Source of the DNA: Oscillospiraceae bacterium
GTDB lineage: Bacteria > Bacillota > Clostridia > Oscillospirales > CAG-272
Length of the DNA stretch: 64,000 nt
Assembly: GCA_015063895.1 (NCBI GenBank)
Contig: SVTG01000003.1
Span: 97,253-161,252 of the forward strand
Reading direction: 5' to 3'
This document shows, one piece after another, positions 18,677 through 28,566 of the stretch (positions within the stretch are counted from its first letter, which is position 1; each line of letters begins with the position of its first letter). Made by a program: the position numbers and the translations under genes. Under the pieces are notes generated by a model. It made no database searches. It was given only the letters and a program-made list of their open reading frames with translations, and was not told the DNA's origin.

Positions 18677-20155
18677 ATGCAAGAAGCATTACTCAAGGTT
18701 GTTGCAACCGTCAACTCGTACCTGACCGACTACGTGCTGATCTTCCTTTTGATCGGCGTTGGTCTGTACTTCACCATTCGCACCAAGTTTGTGCAGGTGC
18801 GTTGCTTCGGCGAGGGCATGAAGAACGTATTTGGCAAGCTTTCTCTGAAGGGCGGCGCTCAAAAGAGCGGCCTCTCCTCCTTCCAGGCGTTGGCTACCGC
18901 CATTGCCGCACAGGTCGGCACGGGTAACATCGTCGGTGCCTGCGGCGCGATCCTGATCGGTGGCCCCGGTGCCATCTTCTGGATGTGGGTCATTGCCTTC
19001 CTCGGCATGGCTACCATCTACGCCGAGGCAACGCTGGCGCAGAAGACCCGTAAGGTCAACGAGGACGGCACCATTGAGGGCGGCCCCGTTTACTACATCA
19101 AAGCTGCTTTCAACAACAAATTCGGTAAGTTCCTGGCCGTATTCTTCGCCGTTGCCGTTATGCTGGCGCTCGGCTTTATGGGCACGATGGTACAGTCGAA
19201 CTCGATCGCCGGCACCATGGGTACCGCGGTCGGCCTGGGCGAGAACCTTTACTGGATCATCGGTATCGTTGTGGCACTGCTGGCAGGCGTTGTCTTCCTT
19301 GGCGGCTTGAACCGTCTTGCAGCCGTCACCGAAAAGATGGTACCCATTATGGCGTGCCTGTACATTCTCGGCTCTCTGGTCGTAATTTTCGCACGCATTC
19401 AGTACGTGCCCGAGACCCTTGGCATGATCTTCAAGTATGCCTTTAACGCCAACGCCCTCATCGGCGGCGGCATCGGCTACGCCCTCAAGGCTGCCATCAG
19501 CCAGGGTGCAAAGCGCGGTTTGTTCTCAAATGAGGCAGGCATGGGCTCTACCCCCCACGCGCACGCTCAGGCCAACGTAAAGAACGCACACGAGCAGGGC
19601 ACCACCGCCATGATCGGTGTGTTTATCGATACCTTTGTAGTGCTTACCATGACCGCACTCGTCGTGATCTCCACCCTGTATGCCGGTGACGGCGTGCTGG
19701 GCAATACCCTTTCCTACAGCGCCACCAAGGGCGGACTGCTTGAGGCAGTTGCCGCAGCCTTCCCCAAGGCTAACCTTGCACAGATGGCCTTCGGCAAGGT
19801 GTTCGGTGAGACCTTTGGTAACATTTTCGTTGCCGTTTGTCTGTTCTTCTTCGCCTTCTCGACGATCCTTTCCTGGAACTTCTTCGGCAAGATCAACTTC
19901 CAGTACCTCTTTGGCAAGAAGTACACCGTGGTTTACACCGCGATTGCCGTGGTGTTCGTATTCCTTGGCTCGATCTTCTCCAACGACCTCGTTTGGGAGC
20001 TGACCGACTTCTTCAACTATCTCATGGTTCTGCCTAACGTCATTGCCCTTGTGGCACTTGGCAGCATGGTGGTTGCCGCCATGAAGGAGGGCAAGGAGGC
20101 AAAGGCCGCTGATGCTGCTGCCAACGCCGCCTTCGCTGAAAAGGACGCTGAATAA
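18677..20155 (+). CDS. Sodium:alanine/glycine symporter family (AGCS) protein
   Basis: 'VGTGNIVGACGAILIGGPGAIFWMWV', 'GLFSNEAGMGSTPHAHA'. Confidence 0.95.
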   Translation: MQEALLKVVATVNSYLTDYVLIFLLIGVGLYFTIRTKFVQVRCFGEGMKNVFGKLSLKGGAQKSGLSSFQALATAIAAQVGTGNIVGACGAILIGGPGAIFWMWVIAFLGMATIYAEATLAQKTRKVNEDGTIEGGPVYYIKAAFNNKFGKFLAVFFAVAVMLALGFMGTMVQSNSIAGTMGTAVGLGENLYWIIGIVVALLAGVVFLGGLNRLAAVTEKMVPIMACLYILGSLVVIFARIQYVPETLGMIFKYAFNANALIGGGIGYALKAAISQGAKRGLFSNEAGMGSTPHAHAQANVKNAHEQGTTAMIGVFIDTFVVLTMTALVVISTLYAGDGVLGNTLSYSATKGGLLEAVAAAFPKANLAQMAFGKVFGETFGNIFVAVCLFFFAFSTILSWNFFGKINFQYLFGKKYTVVYTAIAVVFVFLGSIFSNDLVWELTDFFNYLMVLPNVIALVALGSMVVAAMKEGKEAKAADAAANAAFAEKDAE

Positions 20156-20166
20156 TTTTAACACAA

Positions 20167-20207
20167 TAAAAAACTCCCCGATGGACCAACCATCGGGGAG
20201 TTTTTGG
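20167..20207. terminator. Bidirectional terminator
   Basis: AAAAACTCCCCGATGG ACCAA CCATCGGGGAGTTTTT. Confidence 0.9.
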
Positions 20208-20213
20208 TAATGC

Positions 20214-20888
20214 TCACAGCTCGTCAAAAGCGACAATATCGGTAAAATCCCTCACTGTCAATGCCGTTCCCTCATACAGCGGGTCACCCGGCTTTTCCAG
20301 CAGCTGTACCACGGCATAGACGTTGGCGTTTCTGGCCGCCTGCACACCCGAGCGAGAATCCTCAAACACAAGGCACACCGTGGCCGAAAGACCAAGCTTA
20401 TCAGCAGCGCGCAGATACACAGCAGGATCGGGCTTGCCGGGCAACGTGCCGTCGTCAAGCACGATCTTGTCAAGGGAAAACCATCTGCCTATCTCAAACT
20501 CGTCAAAATAGAACTGCACGTTATCGATCGCCGATCCCGTGGCAATAGTAAAAGGAATGCCAAGATCCCTAAGGTGCTCAAAATATGCCTGCGCGCCCTT
20601 AACAAGGTGAAAGGTCCGGTCGTCACGCTTACAAAGCGTGCGGTAAAGCGCCTCCTTTTCAAAGGCAAGACGCGTCAGCGCCTCTGGCGTCAGATCCTGC
20701 CCGAAGTAGCGCGGCAATATCTCATAATTTGACTGCCCGAGGCAATTTTGGCGCACCTCTTGCTCGGTGATCTCCACTCCTAGCCGTTCGCCAAGGAAGA
20801 TCTGCCAAGCCTGTTTGTGCTTTTCCGAATCGTAAAAAAGTGTACCGTTAAAGTCAAACAGCACACCACGGTAGCATGGCCTCTTCAT
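20214..20888 (-). CDS. HAD-superfamily hydrolase (beta-phosphoglucomutase-like)
   Basis: 'GVLFDFNGTLFYDSE', 'IATGSAIDN', 'KPDPAVYLRAADKLG', 'FEDSRSGVQAA'. Confidence 0.88.
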   Translation of the reverse strand: MKRPCYRGVLFDFNGTLFYDSEKHKQAWQIFLGERLGVEITEQEVRQNCLGQSNYEILPRYFGQDLTPEALTRLAFEKEALYRTLCKRDDRTFHLVKGAQAYFEHLRDLGIPFTIATGSAIDNVQFYFDEFEIGRWFSLDKIVLDDGTLPGKPDPAVYLRAADKLGLSATVCLVFEDSRSGVQAARNANVYAVVQLLEKPGDPLYEGTALTVRDFTDIVAFDEL

Positions 20889-20989
20889 CGTCGCACCATC
20901 CTTTAAAAAATTATATGTCCATTATAGCACGGTGACGATTTCATTTCAAGACAACACCCGAATTTTCTGTGCAAACTTTTCCTATGCTA

Positions 20990-21018
20990 TTGCATTTTTA
21001 TTTTTGCCGTGATATAAT
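20990..21018 (+). promoter_or_regulatory. Sigma-A type promoter
   Basis: TTGCAT-17 nt-TATAAT. Confidence 0.65.
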
Positions 21019-21067
21019 ATTAGTGTTGGGTATTTTCCCGATAAAATACATAAAGGAGCATTTCACC

Positions 21068-21313
21068 ATGGCAAGCAATTCCACGCTGACCGGCACCTAC
21101 GAGTCCCTTCCCAAGATCGCAAAGATCATTCTTCAGATCTTCCTCGGCGCGCTGATCTCCGGCCTTTACCGCATCTGCCGTTTCCTTGAGAAGCAGAACG
21201 TCGTGACCCTTGTGGTCGGTATTCTCTGCTTCGTAGGTCTTGGCTTTGTATTCTGGGTAATCGACCTGGTAACCGAGATCACCAGCGACAGAATTACCGT
21301 TTTGGCTGACTGA
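21068..21313 (+). CDS. Small membrane protein (81 aa), hypothetical
   Basis: ATG after AAAGGAG; two hydrophobic segments. Confidence 0.7.
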   Translation: MASNSTLTGTYESLPKIAKIILQIFLGALISGLYRICRFLEKQNVVTLVVGILCFVGLGFVFWVIDLVTEITSDRITVLAD

Positions 21314-21324
21314 CCAAGCAAAAT

Positions 21325-21352
21325 AAAAAAGCACCGCAAGGTGCTTTTTTAT
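21325..21352 (+). terminator. Terminator
   Basis: AAAAAAGCACC GCAA GGTGCTTTTTT. Confidence 0.85.
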
Positions 21353-21359
21353 TTTTCAC

Positions 21360-21388
21360 TTGACAAAAAACACCGTGGCTTGTATAAT
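21360..21388 (+). promoter_or_regulatory. Consensus sigma-A promoter for the GS-III gene
   Basis: TTGACA-17 nt-TATAAT. Confidence 0.85.
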
Positions 21389-21440
21389 TGCATTATATAT
21401 TATAAGTGTACCTTACTACATCTTGAAAGGCTAAACGACG

Positions 21441-23534
21441 ATGAACAAGAATCTGCCCCAATTATTCGGTAATATGGTATTTAACGAGGAGGTCATGCGC
21501 CAGCGCCTGCCGCGCGAGGTGTCAAAATCTCTGATGAAAACAATGGAGGAGGGCAAGGAGATCGACCCCTCTATTGCCGACGTCGTGGCAAACGCCATGA
21601 AGGACTGGGCCATTGAAAAGGGCGCCACGCACTACACGCACTGGTTCCAGCCCCTGACGGGTGCCACTGCCGAGAAGCACGATTCCTTTATCTCCCCCGC
21701 CCCCGGCGGTCAGATCGTAATGGAATTTTCGGGCAAGTGCCTCATCAAGGGCGAGCCCGATGCCTCAAGCTTCCCCTCGGGAGGTCTGCGCGCCACCTTT
21801 GAGGCCCGCGGCTACACCGCGTGGGACCCTGCCTCCTATGCCTTTGTGAAGGACGGCACACTCTATATCCCGACGGCATTCTGCTCCTACACGGGCGAAG
21901 CGCTTGACTCCAAAACGCCCCTTCTGCGCTCGATCGACGCGATCTCGCGCGAGGGCATGCGTATCCTGCGCCTGTTTGGCGATACCACCGCCAAGCGCCT
22001 CACCACGACCGTTGGTGCCGAGCAGGAATACTTTATCATTGACAAGGCCATGTTTGAAAAGCGCCGCGACCTCATTTACACGGGCCGCACCCTTTTCGGT
22101 GCCCCTGCCCCCAAGGGCCAGGAATTAGAGGATCACTACTTCGGGCCCCTGAAAACGCGCATTGCCGCCTTCATGGCAGAGCTTGACGAGGAGCTGTGGA
22201 AGCTCGGGATCCTTTCTAAGACCAAGCATAACGAGGCCGCCCCCGCGCAGCATGAGCTCGCCCCCATCTTTACCACCACCAATATGTCTGTTGACCAGAA
22301 CCTGCTGATCATGATCTACATGAAGCGCATCGCCGAAAAGCACGGCCTGGTATGCCTGTTGCACGAAAAGCCCTTTGCGGGCGTTTCGGGCTCGGGCAAG
22401 CACAACAACTGGTCGGTTGGTACCGATACGGGCAAAAATCTTTTCAAGCCCGGCAAGACACCTGCCGAAAACAAGCAGTTTTTGCTCATGCTCGCAGCCG
22501 TCATCAAGGCGGTTGACGATTATCAGGATCTGCTGCGCATTTCGGTGGCACACGCAGGCAACGACCACCGTCTTGGTGCTGCCGAGGCACCGCCCGCCAT
22601 CGTTTCCATGTTCATCGGTGACGATCTGCAGGCCGTCGTCGACGCCATCGTCAGCGGCACCGACTTCAAGGGCTCCGCGCGCGGCAAGATGAATCTCGGT
22701 ATCCCCTCGGTACCCACCTTCACCAAGGATACCTCCGACCGCAACCGCACCTCGCCCTTTGCCTTCACAGGCAACAAATTCGAGTTCCGTATGCTCGGCT
22801 CCTCGCAAAACATCTCGATGCCCAACGTGGTGCTCAACACCGCCGTGGCAGAAAGCTTCCGCCAGTTTGCCGACGTGCTGGAGAAGGCCGCAGATTTTGA
22901 CACGGCCCTCGCGAGCCTCATCAAGGAAACCTTCACCAAGCACCAACGCATTCTCTTTAACGGCAACGGCTATTCCGAGGAATGGGAAAGGGAGGCCGCG
23001 CGCCGCGGACTCTCCAACCTGAAGACCACGCCCGAGGCGATCAAAACGTTCACCGCCGAGAAGCACGTGGCGCTCTTTGCCGCCCACGGTGTGATGAGCG
23101 AGGTGGAAATGAAGTCGCGCGAGGAGATCATGTATGAAAATTATGCCAAGGTCATCAACATTGAAGCACAAACGATGATCGAGATGGCCGGGCGCGACAT
23201 TATCCCTGCCGTCACGCGTTATGCGGGGCACGTGGCCGAGGCCGCCAACGCCAAGCAGCAATTTGTAAAAAATGTTGACGTTTCCTGCGAGCGTGACCTC
23301 GTCACCCGCCTCTCGGCCCTCACCGCCAAGGCCTACGAAACGCTGGGTGCACTGCGCGAGGCAGACAACCGCGCCAAGGCAACCGTCGGCGTTGACAAAA
23401 TTGCCGAAAGCTTTCTTGAAAACGTCATACCGCTGATGCAGAGCCTGCGCGAAACGGTTGACGAGATGGAGACCCTTACGGCCACCGAATACTGGCCTGT
23501 TCCCGGCTACGGCGAGCTCTTATTCAGCGTATAA
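21441..23534 (+). CDS. glnN: Glutamine synthetase type III
   Basis: 697 aa; 'HWFQPLTGATAEKHDSF', 'GSGKHNNWSVGTDTG', 'NRTSPFAFTGNKFEFRMLGSSQN'. Confidence 0.95.
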   Translation: MNKNLPQLFGNMVFNEEVMRQRLPREVSKSLMKTMEEGKEIDPSIADVVANAMKDWAIEKGATHYTHWFQPLTGATAEKHDSFISPAPGGQIVMEFSGKCLIKGEPDASSFPSGGLRATFEARGYTAWDPASYAFVKDGTLYIPTAFCSYTGEALDSKTPLLRSIDAISREGMRILRLFGDTTAKRLTTTVGAEQEYFIIDKAMFEKRRDLIYTGRTLFGAPAPKGQELEDHYFGPLKTRIAAFMAELDEELWKLGILSKTKHNEAAPAQHELAPIFTTTNMSVDQNLLIMIYMKRIAEKHGLVCLLHEKPFAGVSGSGKHNNWSVGTDTGKNLFKPGKTPAENKQFLLMLAAVIKAVDDYQDLLRISVAHAGNDHRLGAAEAPPAIVSMFIGDDLQAVVDAIVSGTDFKGSARGKMNLGIPSVPTFTKDTSDRNRTSPFAFTGNKFEFRMLGSSQNISMPNVVLNTAVAESFRQFADVLEKAADFDTALASLIKETFTKHQRILFNGNGYSEEWEREAARRGLSNLKTTPEAIKTFTAEKHVALFAAHGVMSEVEMKSREEIMYENYAKVINIEAQTMIEMAGRDIIPAVTRYAGHVAEAANAKQQFVKNVDVSCERDLVTRLSALTAKAYETLGALREADNRAKATVGVDKIAESFLENVIPLMQSLRETVDEMETLTATEYWPVPGYGELLFSV

Positions 23535-23578
23535 AGCAAGACGGTGCATCGGCACCGCCCTTTCGGGGAGATCGGACT

Positions 23579-24679
23579 ATGACAAACACCTTCAAATTTT
23601 TAACCCCTCTTCACGGTGATTGCCTGACCAACAAGGCGGGCGTGCTCCGTGAGGACGGCAAGGCACTTCTCGTTACCGCACGCGTAGCGGCACCCGAGGG
23701 GCTGGAGATCACCATCAACGGCGTCGCCGCTACCTATGCGGCAGGGGCTTATTTTGCCACCGTACCGCTGACGGCCTACGAAAATACCCTGACCGCCAAC
23801 GCCAAAAGCGGCGAAGCGATCAAGATCACCGTTTACTGGCTGCCCCGCGCCACAAGCTGTTATCGCCTTTCGCTTGACGACAATATCCGATTTTTAGAGG
23901 ATATTGCAAAAAACCAAGACCGCTATCACTCGATCTTTGAAAATCCGTATCTGGCGATCCTGCGCGAGGCACATCTGCGCTTTGGCACAAAGGTGCACGC
24001 CAATTTGTTTTATCACACTGTCGAGGAAAACGGCTTCACACTTTCCGACATGCCCGATAAATTCAAGGCAGAGTTTACCGAAAACGCCCCGTGGCTGCGC
24101 TTTTCCTTCCACGCCAAGGGCGAATTTCCCGATAAGCCCTATATTGATACCGATTATCAGCGCATAGACCGTGACCGCGCACAGGTTGAGCGTGAAATTA
24201 TCCGTTTTGCAGGCAAGGCAGCACTTGCCCCCACCACCACGACCGTGCATTGGGGCGAATGCTCGCGCGAGGGCGTGCGTGCACTGCACGATGCCGGGAT
24301 TCGCGTGCTGGCCGGGTATCTTTTATGGAACGAAAAGCACAATTTCGGCACCGTTTCCTACTATCTTGACCGTAAAACCGTCGCGCAAAGCGCACGCTTT
24401 GGCATTTATAAGGATACGACTACCGATATCACGTATGCCAAGATCGACGCCGTATTGAACACCGCCACCAAGGAAGAGCTGATCGCCAAGCTGAACGCCG
24501 ACTTTGAAAAATACCCCCAAAAGGGATTTTGGGAATTTTTGATGCACGAGCAGTATTTTTATCCCGATTACCAAAAATACCTGCCCGACTTCCGCGCACG
24601 CATTTTCGCCGCCCTTGAATGGGCCGAGCAACACGGGCTCACCCCCGCATTTTTATCCGAAACGCATCTTGCGTGGTAA
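23579..24679 (+). CDS. Divergent polysaccharide-deacetylase-like protein
   Basis: 'CYRLSLDDNIRFLEDIAKN...KVHANLFYHT' pattern with an N-terminal beta-rich segment; family call tentative. Confidence 0.5.
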   Translation: MTNTFKFLTPLHGDCLTNKAGVLREDGKALLVTARVAAPEGLEITINGVAATYAAGAYFATVPLTAYENTLTANAKSGEAIKITVYWLPRATSCYRLSLDDNIRFLEDIAKNQDRYHSIFENPYLAILREAHLRFGTKVHANLFYHTVEENGFTLSDMPDKFKAEFTENAPWLRFSFHAKGEFPDKPYIDTDYQRIDRDRAQVEREIIRFAGKAALAPTTTTVHWGECSREGVRALHDAGIRVLAGYLLWNEKHNFGTVSYYLDRKTVAQSARFGIYKDTTTDITYAKIDAVLNTATKEELIAKLNADFEKYPQKGFWEFLMHEQYFYPDYQKYLPDFRARIFAALEWAEQHGLTPAFLSETHLAW

Positions 24680-24720
24680 AAAGCCAACTAACCTGCCCCC
24701 TTGTCGGGCACAACCGTAAA

Positions 24721-24758
24721 AGCAGCGCACCTGCCTCTTGGCAGGTGCGCTGCTTTTT
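24721..24758. terminator. Bidirectional terminator
   Basis: AGCAGCGCACCTGCC TCTT GGCAGGTGCGCTGCTTTTT. Confidence 0.85.
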
Positions 24759-24759
24759 A

Positions 24760-25647
24760 TCATAGTTCCTCACCGATCACAGCGGCGCGCTTTTGACGCA
24801 CAAACTCGCACAAAAACTTAAAAAACGCTGTGGCAGCGGGCTTGAAGCCCCCCTCGGTATTATTTTTTAGCAAAAGCGTACGGCGGCAATCCACATTAGA
24901 GATCGGCAAAAGCCGCACATCGGGGTCGGCACACTGCCCCCACGAAAATTCAGGCCAGAAGCCAACGCCTGCATGAGCGGCGATCAGCTTTTTTACCGAT
25001 GCGGGATTGTCGCTTTCAAACCCCACCTGCGGTACAAAGCCCGCCTGCAAGCAATAGCGGTCGCAAATACCGCGGAAATGACGGGAGCCACCCAACGCAA
25101 TAAAGCTTTCATTTGCCAGCTGCGACAGATCTATGCTGCTTTTGCCCGCATAGGCGCCACCATCGGGCACAGCGAGAAAGATGCGCTCTGTCAGCATCAG
25201 CACGTCCTCCCCCTTCACGGACTCGGATTGCTGCACGGTGCTGACCAAAATATCACATTCCACTCCATCAGCACTCTGTGAAAGCCTGAAATGCGTGGCA
25301 GGGTTCGCCTTCTGATATGCCACCACGGCATCGGTGACAAGAGAGGTCGCGGCCAAAACGTTTAAACGGATCGTTGCCGCCTCACCCTTGGCAAGATCGG
25401 CAAGCTCACGCGGAAGGCTCGACAAAACTGCTAAGGGCGCACGCAAACGCTCAAGTAAATATTCCCCGTATACGGTCAGCGTCAGCTGACGGCGCTCACG
25501 CTTAAACAGCATCACGCCAAGCTCGCGCTCAAGGCGCCCGATCGCCTGAGAAAGCGCAGGCTGTGCTACGTGCAAACGCTCGGCGGTGCGCGTCATATGC
25601 AAGCTTTGTGCCACGGCCACGAAATATTGCAGTTGTGTCAGCTCCAT
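24760..25647 (-). CDS. LysR-family transcriptional regulator
   Basis: 'MELTQLQYFVAVAQSLHMTRTAERLHVAQPALSQAIGRLERELGVMLFKR'. Confidence 0.95.
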   Translation of the reverse strand: MELTQLQYFVAVAQSLHMTRTAERLHVAQPALSQAIGRLERELGVMLFKRERRQLTLTVYGEYLLERLRAPLAVLSSLPRELADLAKGEAATIRLNVLAATSLVTDAVVAYQKANPATHFRLSQSADGVECDILVSTVQQSESVKGEDVLMLTERIFLAVPDGGAYAGKSSIDLSQLANESFIALGGSRHFRGICDRYCLQAGFVPQVGFESDNPASVKKLIAAHAGVGFWPEFSWGQCADPDVRLLPISNVDCRRTLLLKNNTEGGFKPAATAFFKFLCEFVRQKRAAVIGEEL

Positions 25648-25688
25648 TTTGATAACCCTCCATTATGGTTTCTATAACTATTATATAT

Positions 25689-25717
25689 TTGACATTATTG
25701 TTTGTCAATAGTATACT
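25689..25717 (+). promoter_or_regulatory. Sigma-A type promoter in the LysR/PQ-loop divergent intergenic region
   Basis: TTGACA-17 nt-TATACT; overlapping inverted repeat TTGACA(N8)TGTCAA. Confidence 0.7.
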
Positions 25718-25752
25718 GTAAATAAAGAAAAGTTTCCTGCGAGGTAACCGTT

Positions 25753-26028
25753 ATGGCAGAAATTTTTGAGGTCATTATGCTCCTTTGCTTCGGCCTATCC
25801 TGGCCGATCACGTTATGTAAGAAGCTGCGCACAAAAAGTGCCAAATCGACCAGCCTTGCCTTTATGCTGCTGATCCTGTTCGGCTACGCCGCGGGTATTA
25901 CCGCAAAAATACTGACCAGCGGCTGCAATTACGTATTTTACGTATACGTGTTTAACGTGATCATGGTGGTTGCCAATTTGGCTGTAACGCTTTATTTCCG
26001 CGCGCACGAAGCACGCGCAACTTGTTAA
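25753..26028 (+). CDS. PQ-loop / SemiSWEET-like small membrane protein
   Basis: 91 aa, three predicted TM helices, 'LSWPITLCKKLRTKSAKSTSLAFMLL' PQ-loop-type motif. Confidence 0.65.
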   Translation: MAEIFEVIMLLCFGLSWPITLCKKLRTKSAKSTSLAFMLLILFGYAAGITAKILTSGCNYVFYVYVFNVIMVVANLAVTLYFRAHEARATC

Positions 26029-26067
26029 AAAATCCCCTTGACCGTCCATGACGGTCAAGGGGATTTC
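26028..26067. terminator. Bidirectional terminator
   Basis: AAATCCCCTTGACCGTC CAT GACGGTCAAGGGGATTT. Confidence 0.88.
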
Positions 26068-26068
26068 G

Positions 26069-26575
26069 TTATTCGGAAACGATCTCCATGGTTTCGATCA
26101 CCACGGGGGTCATTGGCACGTCCTGCATATACCAGCCGTAGTTGCCGGTCTGCACAGCGGCGATCTTATCAATGACGTCCACGCCCTCAATCACCTTACC
26201 GAAGCCCGCATACTGGCCATCGAGGTGGGGGGCATTCTCGTGCATCACAAAAAACTGCGAGGAGGCCGAGTTCGGATCGTTGGTGCGTGCCATCGAAAGC
26301 ACGCCGCGCGTGTGCTTTAAGGTGTTGGTGCGGCAGCCGTTCATGGCAAACTCACCCTTGATGGCATCGCACTCCTTGTGCTCCATTTCGGTGGTGTAGC
26401 CGCCACCCTGCAGCATAAAGCCGGCGATCACGCGGTGAAAGATCAGACCGTCAAAAAACTTCTTTTCGATCAGGGAAAGGAAGTTTGCCACGGTAAGAGG
26501 TGCCATTTCGGGGTAAAGCTCGGCGGTCATGGTGCCGAAATCTTTTACGTGAATTTTGATTACGGGATTGTTCAT
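26069..26575 (-). CDS. Peptidyl-prolyl cis-trans isomerase (cyclophilin type)
   Basis: 'ELYPEMAPLTVANFLSLIEKKFFDGLIFHRVIAGFMLQGG', 'NSASSQFFVMH'. Confidence 0.95.
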   Translation of the reverse strand: MNNPVIKIHVKDFGTMTAELYPEMAPLTVANFLSLIEKKFFDGLIFHRVIAGFMLQGGGYTTEMEHKECDAIKGEFAMNGCRTNTLKHTRGVLSMARTNDPNSASSQFFVMHENAPHLDGQYAGFGKVIEGVDVIDKIAAVQTGNYGWYMQDVPMTPVVIETMEIVSE

Positions 26576-26602
26576 TTTTCTGCTCCTTTATATTCTTTTA
26601 AA

Positions 26603-27406
26603 TTACAGCGTCGTAAGATCAACGGTAGCACCCGCACAAATACGCACGGGAGCGTCGTCCACCGCGATCCACACGTCGGTGGCGGTGGGATTATATACCA
26701 CGGTGCGGTCTGCGGTAAACGCCAACGCGCGCAATGCCGTCAGATAATCGTAAATTTCAATATTGGTGGCGTACCATACGTCCTGAAGTCCGCCCGCCTC
26801 GGCGCAAAAGCGCTCAATATGTGACCAGTTATTCTTCTGATCAAATTCAAAGCTATGGCCCCACACGTAAAACAGCGGCAGGGGCATACGGGAGGATTTG
26901 AATTTTTCCAGCAGCTCAAAAAGCTTGGGGCTATCGTGATGACAGGTCGGGTGCCAGGCCATAAAATCATCGGGCAGCGCGAAGGAATCGGTGGATTTTA
27001 TCGTGCGTGCATATTTCATGCCAAGGCTTTTCAGCACCTCGATCATATGTGTGGTGTATACACCGAAGGGATAAGACATACCGCGCACAGGATAGCCGCA
27101 AAGGGCTTCGAGATTTTTGCGATCCTCCATCACCTCAAAATGCAGCTCCTCATCGGAGATCTTATCGCACCACGGGTGCGTGAGGGTGTGGACCGATATT
27201 TCATGATGGGCGAAGCGATCGCGTACGTCCTCGTGCGTGAGGCAGCGATCTGTACCCAAAAATCCCGAATTTAAATGAAACGTGCCGCGTATACCGTGCA
27301 AATTAAAAATTTGCACCAGACGGTTATCGACCTCGCGGCCGTCGTCATAGCTCATTGTCAACGCCCGTTTTTTGGCATCCTTGTAGTATTTAAATTGTAC
27401 CTTCAT
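26603..27406 (-). CDS. Polysaccharide deacetylase-family protein
   Basis: 'RALTMSYDDGREVDNRLVQIFNLHGIRGTFHLNSGF', 'SVHTLTHPW', 'MSYPFGVY'. Confidence 0.8.
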   Translation of the reverse strand: MKVQFKYYKDAKKRALTMSYDDGREVDNRLVQIFNLHGIRGTFHLNSGFLGTDRCLTHEDVRDRFAHHEISVHTLTHPWCDKISDEELHFEVMEDRKNLEALCGYPVRGMSYPFGVYTTHMIEVLKSLGMKYARTIKSTDSFALPDDFMAWHPTCHHDSPKLFELLEKFKSSRMPLPLFYVWGHSFEFDQKNNWSHIERFCAEAGGLQDVWYATNIEIYDYLTALRALAFTADRTVVYNPTATDVWIAVDDAPVRICAGATVDLTTL

Positions 27407-27785
27407 CGTTTGCCTCCTCAAATGCTAATAAAAAAAGCTCCTTAGCGCGCGTCTCGCGCTCTGCTAACATCAAATAGCCGAACAGTACCTCCATGCCCGT
27501 GGCACTGCGATACTCTGCCACCGTGGCATTTTTCGGGGTCGCGCTATGCCCTGCGTTTCGCCCACGGCGAAAGACGCCAAGCTCCTCCTCGCTAAGATGC
27601 GGCAGCAGCCTTTCCATCGCCTTTGCCTGTGCGGGTGCGCTGACGTAGCGGCGTGCGCGGTTATTCAGAGATTTAGAGGAGCCGTGCCCCTGCTCTACCA
27701 ACCGCCGCCGCACAAAAAGCTCGATGACGCTGTCGCCGTAGTAGGCCAGCGCCGCTGTGCTGACGGTACGAATATCCAATTCCAT
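27390..27785 (-). CDS. mrnC: Mini-ribonuclease III
   Basis: 'ALAYYGDSVIELFVRRRLVEQG', 'RGRNAGHSATPKNATVAEYRSATGMEVLFGYL'. Confidence 0.92.
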   Translation of the reverse strand: MELDIRTVSTAALAYYGDSVIELFVRRRLVEQGHGSSKSLNNRARRYVSAPAQAKAMERLLPHLSEEELGVFRRGRNAGHSATPKNATVAEYRSATGMEVLFGYLMLAERETRAKELFLLAFEEANDEGTI

Positions 27786-27786
27786 C

Positions 27787-28485
27787 TTATGACTCCTTTG
27801 CCACAGGCACGGGATAAGTGCCGTGCCAAGCGTCCTTGTCGATCTCCTCGGGCGGCGAGAGCTGAAGCTCCTCGGGTATGTGCGCGATCACGCGCAGATG
27901 AACCGGAGAAAAATAGCCCTTGTCGTCAAAGGAAAGCTCGTGATACCCAACGTTGGGCAGATACGGCACGCGGCGCCGGTGTATAAGCGGTAAGCCGAAC
28001 AGCTTTGCCGTCAGCAACGAAATCAGCGTACCGTGTGCCACAACCGCCACGGCCCTGCCGCGCTCGCGGTGCAAAATATCCAAAAGGGCGGCAAAGGCAC
28101 GCTCCTGTGCCTCGATAAAGCTTTCCCCGTCGGGCATACGCAGCTTTTCGGGGTCCTTTTTCCAATTGTGCCAGACCTCTGCGTAGTCACGCTTGGTCTT
28201 TTCAAAGGTGACGCCGTCAAGTATCCCCATATCCATTTCGCGCAGATCGTAAACCGTATGAATGGGCATATCACGCGTCCCACGCACGCCCTCGGCGGTC
28301 ATGACCGCACGCACAAGGGGGCTTGAATAGATCGCGTCAAGCGGCTTATCGGCAAACGCACCTCTGAGGGCATACGCCTGCTTCTTACCCGTTTCGTTCA
28401 GGGGCTGATCGGTTTGACACCCATTAAAGCTGCCGTGTAGATTATTATCGGTCTGCCCGTGTCTTACAAGATAAAGCGTCGTCAT
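27787..28485 (-). CDS. Histidine phosphatase-family protein
   Basis: 'TTLYLVRHGQTDNNLHGSFNG', 'IYSSPLVRAVMTAE', 'VAHGTLI'. Confidence 0.9.
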   Translation of the reverse strand: MTTLYLVRHGQTDNNLHGSFNGCQTDQPLNETGKKQAYALRGAFADKPLDAIYSSPLVRAVMTAEGVRGTRDMPIHTVYDLREMDMGILDGVTFEKTKRDYAEVWHNWKKDPEKLRMPDGESFIEAQERAFAALLDILHRERGRAVAVVAHGTLISLLTAKLFGLPLIHRRRVPYLPNVGYHELSFDDKGYFSPVHLRVIAHIPEELQLSPPEEIDKDAWHGTYPVPVAKES

Positions 28486-28566
28486 AAGAGCCCCCCTCTC
28501 ATACTGCTTCAGTATAGCATTTTTGGCGTACCGTGTCAAGCCTAAATATGATCTTAGGCCGTTGTA

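Noticed and set aside
22125-23261. 378-aa minus-strand ORF
   Set aside because: Antisense shadow of glutamine synthetase III.
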